Of a stretch of 64,000 bases of DNA, positions 8,585-15,402 are shown piece after piece; positions within the stretch are counted from its first letter, which is position 1, and every line of letters begins with the position of its first letter. The stretch spans positions 248,001-312,000 of the forward strand of contig NZ_JACB01000015.1 in assembly GCF_000520975.1 (NCBI RefSeq), in the 5' to 3' direction. Both the position numbers and the translations under genes were made by a program. The stretch is from Aquimarina megaterium XH134 (GTDB lineage: Bacteria; Bacteroidota; Bacteroidia; Flavobacteriales; Flavobacteriaceae). The notes under the pieces are model-generated. The model was not told the origin of the DNA and did no database searches. It was given only the letters and a program-made list of their open reading frames with translations.

Positions 8585-9592
8585 ATGACATATTTAAAAC
8601 TTAATACATCAGATTATAAACTTCTAGTTTTTTATTTTGTTCTGGCTACCCTTTGGGATATGGCTCGATATTATATTTTGGACATGGCATTATTACAATA
8701 CCTGATAAACATGCCTCTTTTTTGGATAAAAACTATTATCCTACTATTTCTTTTTAAGTATCTTATTGTAGAGTTACTGGTTAAAAACAAAAAATATCTT
8801 CTGTTTTTTATTCTAGCACTGGCAAGTGTTATTTTAGTTGGATTTGGATCTCTTCTTCTTGAGTTTTGGTCCTCGGGTAATCCACTTACTTTTTCTGATA
8901 TGGGCACTCTTTTGTTCTTTAAAAGCTACTACAATTCTGCAGTAGATATTGCTATCCCATTGGGATTATTAATGGGTAAGAAGTATTACGAAAACTTTAT
9001 AAAAGTGAATCAGATCGAAAAAGAACAACGAGAAACAGAACTCAAGCTATTACGATCACAATTTGATCCTCACTTTTTGTTTAATAGTTTAAATACTACT
9101 GATGCTTTAATTGATACTTCTCCACAAAAAGCAAAAGCATATATCGCGCGATTGGCTGCATTGTATCGTCATCTCATTCAGACCAAAGATCAGGAAGTTG
9201 TTTCTCTCGAAGAAGAAATAAAACTAGCCGAAAACTATTTCTTTCTGATTAAAACCCGATTCGGGCATTCTTATGAATTCAAAATACCAGAAACCAACTT
9301 ACCAAAAGACAAGTATCTTCCTACTGGTGCTTTACAGACAGTTATCGAAAATGTTGTAAAACATAATAAACCGACTAATGATCAAATCATTACTACACAA
9401 ATTACGATTACCGAAGATAATATCCTGGTAAAAAACAATACCTCAAACACTATAGAAACAAATCATTCTTCGGGAAGCGGTTTACAGAACATAAAAAAAC
9501 GGTATCTTTTACTTTCCGACAGAGAGATAACTATAGAAGAAGGTAACACGTATTTTACTGTTTCATTACCCTTACTAACATTAAAAGAATAA
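8585..9592 (+). CDS. LytS-type sensor histidine kinase
   Basis: A 335-residue membrane kinase. Four hydrophobic segments lie in residues 10-130, then a short linker helix, then the His_kinase (PF06580) domain with QFDPHFLFNSLN, in which His163 is the phosphorylation site, and a C-terminal HATPase region (ENVVKHNK as N box, GSGLQNIKKR as G box). It lacks a periplasmic sensor domain, so the signal is probably read within the membrane. The partner LytTR regulator follows after 15 bp. In Bacteroidetes such pairs are often next to transporters, here LysE, but the regulon cannot be told from sequence. Confidence 0.92.
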   Translation: MTYLKLNTSDYKLLVFYFVLATLWDMARYYILDMALLQYLINMPLFWIKTIILLFLFKYLIVELLVKNKKYLLFFILALASVILVGFGSLLLEFWSSGNPLTFSDMGTLLFFKSYYNSAVDIAIPLGLLMGKKYYENFIKVNQIEKEQRETELKLLRSQFDPHFLFNSLNTTDALIDTSPQKAKAYIARLAALYRHLIQTKDQEVVSLEEEIKLAENYFFLIKTRFGHSYEFKIPETNLPKDKYLPTGALQTVIENVVKHNKPTNDQIITTQITITEDNILVKNNTSNTIETNHSSGSGLQNIKKRYLLLSDREITIEEGNTYFTVSLPLLTLKE

Positions 9593-9607
9593 TACACCAC
9601 CGACACT

Positions 9608-10375
9608 ATGCATATTCTGATTTTAGAAGATGAAATTCCGGCTTACGAAAAACTTGAACTATATCTCAACGAATATTTTGAGTCACATCTCGCTTTGGAT
9701 TGGTCCAGGTCTGTAAATGAAGCCTCTGTTTTGTTATCTAAACATCGCTATGATTTAATCCTTTCTGATATTCAATTATTAGACGGTAATGCATTCGATC
9801 TCTTCGATCAAATACCTATATCCTCTCCTATTATTTTTTGTACTGCTTATGATACGTTTCTATTAGACGCTTTTAAAACTAATGGCATTGCATATATTCT
9901 AAAACCCTATTCGAAAGAAGAACTTTCTGAAGCACTTCATAAATATGAAACACTTATTGCATTGCCAAAAAATACGCCTTCGGTAGACAAAAATGTTTTT
10001 AAAGAACTTAAAGAATTAATGACTCCCGAAAAAAGACAATTCCTAAAACGTTTTGTGATTAAAAAAGGAAATGGGATCAAGTTAATCGATACCAATACAA
10101 TATCTCTAATTGAGGCATATGGAGATTTTTGTAAGATCACAGATACAAAAGGTAACATACATAGAGCAACGCAAAAAATAGGTACACTAACCGATCAGTT
10201 AGATCCTAAAGTCTTCTTTAGAATTAACAGAAGTCAAATGGTTAATATCAATCACATTAAAGCAATGGACAGTCATAGTAAAAACAGATTATTGATTATC
10301 CTTGATGGTGTTGAACAAAGTGTAATCACTAGCTCGAGTACTACCGCTGCATTCAGAAAATGGGTACAATTCTAA
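9608..10375 (+). CDS. LytTR-family response regulator
   Basis: A 255-residue two-domain regulator. The receiver domain (1-125) has acidic residues LILEDE at 4-9, the phosphoacceptor Asp54 in LILSDIQ, and Lys near 103 (ILKPYSKEE). The LytTR DNA-binding domain (about 150-255) shows FVIKKGNGIKLID, IEAYGDFCKI, FFRINRSQMVNINHI, all typical. It is co-transcribed with the preceding LytS-type kinase. LytTR proteins bind paired 9-10 bp direct repeats. I saw none convincing near this operon. Confidence 0.94.
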   Translation: MHILILEDEIPAYEKLELYLNEYFESHLALDWSRSVNEASVLLSKHRYDLILSDIQLLDGNAFDLFDQIPISSPIIFCTAYDTFLLDAFKTNGIAYILKPYSKEELSEALHKYETLIALPKNTPSVDKNVFKELKELMTPEKRQFLKRFVIKKGNGIKLIDTNTISLIEAYGDFCKITDTKGNIHRATQKIGTLTDQLDPKVFFRINRSQMVNINHIKAMDSHSKNRLLIILDGVEQSVITSSSTTAAFRKWVQF

Positions 10376-10399
10376 TTCCAAAAGAATACTTCATTATTC

Positions 10400-10426
10400 A
10401 ACAGTAAAAAGAAACGCTTTACTGTT
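10400..10426 (+). terminator. Intrinsic terminator of the LytS/LytTR operon
   Basis: AACAGTAAA and TTTACTGTT form a 9-bp stem over a 9-nt loop, followed by TTTTTT. Confidence 0.75.
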
Positions 10427-10505
10427 TTTTTATCCCAATTCATCACTATTTTAAGATTAGCTTTTGGGCTACATGCTATATTTAACTCAGGTTATTACTA
10501 AAAGT

Positions 10506-11270
10506 ATGAGAAATAAAATTGTAGTTATGTTGATGAGTTTTTTAATGTACCAGGGATTTGGGCAAGAAAACGAATCGTATTCTAAATTCTTAAAAGAAGC
10601 CTGGGATTTATACCAATCTAAAGAATTCTATAAATCGGGACAGAAATACACAGAAGCATTCGCTGTATTAGGGCATCAGTCAAACATGTCTGATAAAGAA
10701 ATTTCTAATCGATTTAATGCAGCATGTGCCTGGGCATTGGCAAAAGAACCCGATGCGGCATTTGTACAACTATTCAAAATAGCGAGAAGCAAAAAATTTT
10801 CTGATTATAAACAATTAACCAGCGATAATGATTTAAAATCTCTATATATCGATCCGAGATGGAAAGAAGTCACAGATATCGTAGCAGCCGAATATGAAAA
10901 AGTTAAACCTTTATCCAAAGAAGAATTAAAATTAATTTTCAAGAGATATAAAAATGCGCATCTAAAAGTCTTCAAAAAAGGATCTACAGTAGCAGACGTA
11001 GATTTTCTATACAGCTTTTATACCACAGATTTTGAATATAACCATCCAGGCTATGGCGGTATATATTCTAGGAAATTACTTTATAACAATACCGTTAAGT
11101 ACCTAAAAAAAGGAGCCTATAATAATACTCCGAAAAGGAAAATTGTAAATATGATTGTTGGACTAAATGCTATTGTTACAGAAGAATTACAAGAGCATGA
11201 GACCAAGAGTACAATGACACTTATAAAATTTAGAAAAGATAAAATCTACTATATCGAAGAATATTGGTAA
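10506..11270 (+). CDS. Secreted hypothetical protein
   Basis: A 254-residue protein when started at the ATG at 10506. A longer frame begins at a TTG at 10464, but the inner ATG places the signal peptide (MRNKIVVMLMSFLMYQGFGQ) at the N-terminus and is preferred. The first 130 residues are helical with a TPR-like feel (YQSKEFYKSGQKYTEAFAVLG, then a TPR-end-like FNAACAWALA), similar to the tails of the two esterase-fold proteins downstream. The C-terminal half (VADVDFLYSFYTTDFEYNHPGYG) may be a SnoaL/NTF2-like fold, which is a guess. It may be part of the same envelope-associated cluster as the next two genes. Confidence 0.6.
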   Translation: MRNKIVVMLMSFLMYQGFGQENESYSKFLKEAWDLYQSKEFYKSGQKYTEAFAVLGHQSNMSDKEISNRFNAACAWALAKEPDAAFVQLFKIARSKKFSDYKQLTSDNDLKSLYIDPRWKEVTDIVAAEYEKVKPLSKEELKLIFKRYKNAHLKVFKKGSTVADVDFLYSFYTTDFEYNHPGYGGIYSRKLLYNNTVKYLKKGAYNNTPKRKIVNMIVGLNAIVTEELQEHETKSTMTLIKFRKDKIYYIEEYW

Positions 11271-11342
11271 TCATAAATCAACCATTATGATTTGGTATGA
11301 AGAACAAATCAATTATTAATAAAAATCCTCATCAATCACATT

Positions 11343-12635
11343 ATGAAAACGAACAGTTTCTTAATACTTACAATTCTTTTATTTACATTTATTTTTATCG
11401 GGAACGCGCAACAATCTCATGAATCATCGTTATCCAAAATCTCCTCTTCTCCTATCACTTATGCAGAAAAGATTACTTTTCATTCTAAGATACTGGATGA
11501 AAATAGGGTGATGAATATTTTCATTCCCGAGAGTTTTCATGTAGCTTCAAAAGACCATACGTATCCTGTAGTCATGATAAGTGGTTCTCATGGTGTTAAG
11601 TTTTTTCAAATGATCTCTGGGGTCATAAGACATCTAAGTTCTGTCACTCGTATGCCCGAAGCTATTGTAATTAGCTTTGAAGAAGAAACACATTATGCTC
11701 CAAATGTCTATACCAATGGCATGTGGTCTAGTAGAGATAAACTCGAATTTAATGCCGATCCAGATAAATTCACAAAACATCTTAAAGAAGAACTATTTCC
11801 ATACTTAAAAGAACAATATCGTGCTGCCGATTACAGAATCATTGTTGGCGTATCAGGAAGTAGTGTATACCCGCTACACACCTTTGCAAAAGAGCCAGAT
11901 TTGTTTCAGGCGCATATTACTGTTGCTACCGCAGATATGATTGGTATGGGCTATCAGCCCAACACCACCTTCATAGATGCTTTTGAAGAGAGTTTTGTTA
12001 AAAACCCCAATCGTAAAGCGCAATTCTACCTGGGTGTCTCTGAAAATGATATTAGTAAAGACAAACCCTATATCAAGAATATGGAAGAGTTGAAAAAGCG
12101 CTTGTCTCCATTTACTTCAAAAAACTTAAACTTAAAAGTCGAAGTCATCCCTAATGAAGATCATTATGCATGTATTATAAAAGCACTGCTTTCTTCGATA
12201 GAAATGATTTTTCCTAAAGAAAAATGGTCTCCAAGATTTAGGGAAATCATAAAACAACCTGGTAATGCTTTAAAGAATATAGACTCTTTTCATCAAAAAC
12301 TTTCGACAACATATGGTTTTTCTATTCTTCCAAAAGCCGAACGATGGAATAGTGTAAATTCTTTGCGATTTATTGGCAGAAAACTATTACAAGATGGTAG
12401 AATCGAAGAAGCTATACAAGTATTTAAACGACGAATACAGTATCGCCCCCAATCTCCATGGGCATATAGTAGTCTATCTGAAGCGTTAGAAAAAAACAAT
12501 CAACTGGGTGTTGCACTTGAAACACAGCAAAAGGCAGTACAACTAGCCAAAGAATTTGATACCGAGTATTTATCTGAATATGAAGAGCAATTAGCTAAAA
12601 TCAAAACCAAACTTGAGAAACAAGGCAAACGGTAA
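11343..12635 (+). CDS. Secreted esterase-fold (IroE/esterase D-like) protein with C-terminal TPR tail
   Basis: A 430-residue exported protein. The signal peptide (1-23, ending GNAQ) is followed by an alpha/beta hydrolase of the PF00756 esterase family. The opening SKILDENRVMNIFIPESF strand is typical, the nucleophile elbow is GVSGS with Ser171, and a candidate catalytic His lies in NEDHYA. Residues 340-430 form at least two TPR-like helix pairs (EEAIQVFKRRI.., PWAYSSLSEAL.., ALETQQKAV). Members hydrolyse siderophore, carbohydrate or antibiotic esters. A close relative follows 28 bp later, so the pair arose by tandem duplication and is probably co-transcribed. Confidence 0.82.
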   Translation: MKTNSFLILTILLFTFIFIGNAQQSHESSLSKISSSPITYAEKITFHSKILDENRVMNIFIPESFHVASKDHTYPVVMISGSHGVKFFQMISGVIRHLSSVTRMPEAIVISFEEETHYAPNVYTNGMWSSRDKLEFNADPDKFTKHLKEELFPYLKEQYRAADYRIIVGVSGSSVYPLHTFAKEPDLFQAHITVATADMIGMGYQPNTTFIDAFEESFVKNPNRKAQFYLGVSENDISKDKPYIKNMEELKKRLSPFTSKNLNLKVEVIPNEDHYACIIKALLSSIEMIFPKEKWSPRFREIIKQPGNALKNIDSFHQKLSTTYGFSILPKAERWNSVNSLRFIGRKLLQDGRIEEAIQVFKRRIQYRPQSPWAYSSLSEALEKNNQLGVALETQQKAVQLAKEFDTEYLSEYEEQLAKIKTKLEKQGKR

Positions 12636-12663
12636 TTTCTATTATTCGATATATTGTATTGTT

Positions 12664-13941
12664 ATGAATATTAAAAATCCATTTTTACTAAGTATTCTAT
12701 TTAGTTTTATTTTCTGTTCTTCATTTGCGCAAATCCAAATAACAGAAAATACTATTGGAAAGAACGTTGTAATTCCTTCTAAAATATTGGATGAAGAAAG
12801 AAAAATTCAAATCTTTCTACCTGAGGGTTATGATGGTTCTTCAAAAAAATATCCTGTAGTTTACATATTAGACGGGCAACGGCTTTTTCTTCATGGCGTA
12901 AGTTTATCGCAATCCTTTAAAAAATTTAAACTCACCCCAGAATATATTACCGTGGGTATCACAAATACATACCCCAAGCGATTTGGTCATTTTAGCTCTG
13001 GAGCAAAAACCTTTTTAAATTTTATAGCTCAAGAACTTATTCCTTATGTAGATCATACGCTTAGAACATCTGGAGAACGATTACTATTTGGTTGGGAATA
13101 TGCCGGTGGTTTTGTTATTGAAACGATGACCAAAAACCCAGAACTGTTTAGCGGATACCTGGCAGCAAGTCCTTATCCCATTCATGATACCAGCTTACCG
13201 ATATCAGCAAACAGAATGAAATCTCTAGATAGTATCCTTAGCGCTAAGAAAAAGCTCGAAACTTTCCTGTTTTTTACTTCTTGCAATAACGAAGGAGTAG
13301 TAACAGAGGGGACCGAATACCTTAAAAACAAATTAGAATCAGAAGCTCCCAACACATTGAGATGGGAGTATACTTATCTGCAAAACGAAGAACATCGCTC
13401 TACCCCATATCACACCCTTTATTACGGTTTAAAACAGTATTATCACAATTATCCAGAACTTCGGTTCGATTCTTTAGAAGAATATAAAAAATTGGGCGGA
13501 ATGGATAATGTAATTACCTATTATAAAAAGAGAGCAGAGCAATTTGGTTTTCCAGAAAAAATTGCACAACATACCATGTGGAATCTTGTAAAAAAAGCTT
13601 CTGATGAAAATAACCATACTGCATTTAACACCTTTATAAATCAATTTAAACCCAATGGATTTATTGAAAACCTAAGAACAAATTGGGGATGTGTCTTTGC
13701 CGAATTTTATTTGAAACACAACCAACCCGAGAAAGCAAAAGAGTTGTATACCTTTTTCATGAATAAATCCCCCAATGCGGCACGCCCGGTTAATGGATTA
13801 GGCGATGTTTATCGTGCTTTAAAAAACAAAAAAGAAGCTACGATGTATTATCAACGTGCTATTCGACTTGGCAAGAAAAATGCTGACTGGAGATTACAAG
13901 AATATGAAAAAGACCTATTGAATCTTAAAAACAAAAAGTAG
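12664..13941 (+). CDS. Secreted esterase-fold protein lacking the catalytic serine, with TPR tail
   Basis: A 425-residue paralogue of the preceding gene. The start at 12664 is chosen because it begins a clean signal peptide (MNIKNPFLLSILFSFIFCSSFAQ as a whole region, cut after AQ); a longer frame from 12613 adds only polar residues overlapping the upstream gene. The esterase fold is clear (SKILDEERKIQIFLPEGY, FPVVYILDG-like strand), but where the family has G-x-S-x-G this protein reads GWEYAG, with Glu145 in the serine position. The His-containing NEEHRSTPYH is kept. TPR-like repeats fill the last 90 residues. It may be a pseudoenzyme that binds a ligand or partners the active paralogue. Confidence 0.78.
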   Translation: MNIKNPFLLSILFSFIFCSSFAQIQITENTIGKNVVIPSKILDEERKIQIFLPEGYDGSSKKYPVVYILDGQRLFLHGVSLSQSFKKFKLTPEYITVGITNTYPKRFGHFSSGAKTFLNFIAQELIPYVDHTLRTSGERLLFGWEYAGGFVIETMTKNPELFSGYLAASPYPIHDTSLPISANRMKSLDSILSAKKKLETFLFFTSCNNEGVVTEGTEYLKNKLESEAPNTLRWEYTYLQNEEHRSTPYHTLYYGLKQYYHNYPELRFDSLEEYKKLGGMDNVITYYKKRAEQFGFPEKIAQHTMWNLVKKASDENNHTAFNTFINQFKPNGFIENLRTNWGCVFAEFYLKHNQPEKAKELYTFFMNKSPNAARPVNGLGDVYRALKNKKEATMYYQRAIRLGKKNADWRLQEYEKDLLNLKNKK

Positions 13942-13966
13942 TAAACGGCAGATATTGATCATAAAA

Positions 13967-14016
13967 AAACCTCACAGACTAATGCCGAACTTAGTTTAGC
14001 ATCTCCTGCGAGGTTT
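13967..14016. terminator. Bidirectional hairpin between convergent genes
   Basis: AAACCTC (13967-13973) and GAGGTTT (14010-14016) close a stem with partial inner pairing. A/T runs lie on both sides, which suits a shared terminator for the esterase operon and fabD. Confidence 0.6.
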
Positions 14017-14038
14017 ATATTATAGTATTGAATATTTC

Positions 14039-14920
14039 TTAAATCGAAGCAGAAATAGTTTCCATAGATCGGTCTACTTTTTTCACCAATCCCGATAATA
14101 CTTTTCCTGGTCCAACTTCTGTAAATGATGTTGCGCCATCTTTGATCATATTTTGTACACTTTGCGTCCATTTTACTGGTGCTGTAAGCTGTGCGATCAA
14201 GTTCTTTTTAATTTCTTCTGGATCTGTAACCGCTTCTGTAGTCACATTTTGATACACAGGGCAATTGGGCGTATTAAACGTAGTCGCTTCAATTGCTGCT
14301 GCCAATTCTTCTCTGGCAGGTTCCATTAATGGCGAATGAAATGCCCCTCCTACTGGTAATACCAATGCTCTTCGGGCTCCTTTTTCTTTCATCAATTCAC
14401 ATGCTTTTTCGATAGCTTCTACTTCACCAGAGATTACTAGTTGCCCGGGACAATTATAGTTTGCTGCTACTACAATCCCATCTGTTGCTTCACATCCTTG
14501 CTCTACCACCTCATCTTCTAATCCCAGAACAGCTGCCATTGTAGATGGTTTCAACTCACACGCCTTTTGCATAGCCATCGCTCGTTTAGATACTAATCGC
14601 AATGCATCTTCAAAATTAAGAGTTCCGTTAGCAACTAAAGCAGAAAATTCTCCTAAAGAATGCCCTGCAACCATATCTGGTTTAAAACTATCTCCTAATA
14701 CTTTACTTAAGATAACAGAATGCAAAAAGATAGCAGGCTGTGTTACTTTAGTTTGTTTTAACTCATCTGCTGTACCTTCAAACATAATTTTGGTAATCTC
14801 AAACCCTAAGATATCATTAGCTTTATCAAAAAGTTCTTTAGCGATGTTTGAGTTTTCATATAGATCAAGACCCATTCCGGAAAATTGAGCTCCTTGACCA
14901 GGAAATACATATGCGTTCAT
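14039..14920 (-). CDS. fabD: Malonyl-CoA:ACP transacylase
   Basis: A 293-residue FabD, the cytosolic enzyme that moves malonyl from CoA to acyl carrier protein at the start of fatty-acid elongation. FPGQGAQ at 6-12 is the family opening, Ser88 in GHSLGE is the nucleophile, and GAFHSPLM holds the catalytic His near residue 200; NVTTE and GPGKVLSG follow. The length is normal for stand-alone FabD. It is monocistronic here, with convergent genes downstream and a promoter-like -7 box upstream. Confidence 0.97.
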   Translation of the reverse strand: MNAYVFPGQGAQFSGMGLDLYENSNIAKELFDKANDILGFEITKIMFEGTADELKQTKVTQPAIFLHSVILSKVLGDSFKPDMVAGHSLGEFSALVANGTLNFEDALRLVSKRAMAMQKACELKPSTMAAVLGLEDEVVEQGCEATDGIVVAANYNCPGQLVISGEVEAIEKACELMKEKGARRALVLPVGGAFHSPLMEPAREELAAAIEATTFNTPNCPVYQNVTTEAVTDPEEIKKNLIAQLTAPVKWTQSVQNMIKDGATSFTEVGPGKVLSGLVKKVDRSMETISASI

Positions 14921-14946
14921 ATGATACTGTGTATTTAAAATTTTGA

Positions 14947-14954
14947 CAAAAGTA
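14947..14954 (-). promoter_or_regulatory. -7 box (TACTTTTG) for fabD
   Basis: A perfect TAnnTTTG match on the minus strand, 26 bp before the fabD start. The -33 element is not clear. Confidence 0.45.
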
Positions 14955-14990
14955 AGGATAAAGTTGGTACGAGTAACTAGAATTTTTGTT

Positions 14991-15117
14991 TTGGGCGTCC
15001 GGGCGGGCTATTCGCTACAATTCCTCGTATTATCTATCCCTCGACAACACTTCGTCAAACTCAGTATCATGCCTTAAAAAGACAATACTCGGGATTTCTA
15101 CTACTATCCCTAACGCA
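14991..15117. repeat. Copy of a GGGCG...TATCCCTAACG intergenic repeat
   Basis: The stretch starts GGGCGTCCGGGCGGGCTATTCGC and ends TCCCTAACGC, and it is more GC-rich than its surroundings. From memory, closely similar sequences ending in CTACTATCCCTAACGCA lie in intergenic regions of many Flavobacteria. A possible decayed partner lies near 4468-4490 (AGGGCGCTATTCTTATCCCTAACG), sharing TATCCCTAACG. An open frame of 111 codons crosses it (14986-15321 plus) but does not look coding. Confidence 0.4.
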
Positions 15118-15127
15118 AGTGTCTTAT

Positions 15128-15340
15128 TTAAAATAAAGAATACCCAAAGATTATGGATAGTGTTTTATAATCAGAACTCCAATTTACATAATCATTTAAA
15201 ATATCATGACTTAGCCCATATCTACATTCCAAACTATATCTATCATTGTATTTATATCCCAGACCAAAAGTTAAATTGCTTCCTGCCTCAATATCTAAAT
15301 CTTCGCTGTGTTCAAAAGTAATATTTGAGTCTATTTGCAA
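15128..15340 (-). pseudogene. C-terminal remnant of an outer-membrane beta-barrel protein
   Basis: About 70 codons (no ATG; an in-frame stop lies just upstream) read as alternating beta-strands: NLTFGLGYKYNDRYSLECRY, then TLSIIFGYSLF at the end. A terminal aromatic residue and strand pattern are typical of PorT/OmpA-type barrels. The upstream part that should carry a signal peptide and the other strands is absent; that space is taken by the T9SS cargo gene and its terminator region. I take it for a gene fragment left by deletion or rearrangement. Confidence 0.5.
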
Positions 15341-15402
15341 AAGATAAAATCATTCTAACGTGAATTTCTATGTTAAATAATATGAATAATGGATAAGAAA
15401 TT

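Noticed and set aside
14986..15321. 111-codon open frame on the plus strand
   Set aside because: It runs through the GGGCG...CCCTAACG repeat and antisense to the beta-barrel remnant; composition and residues do not look like protein.
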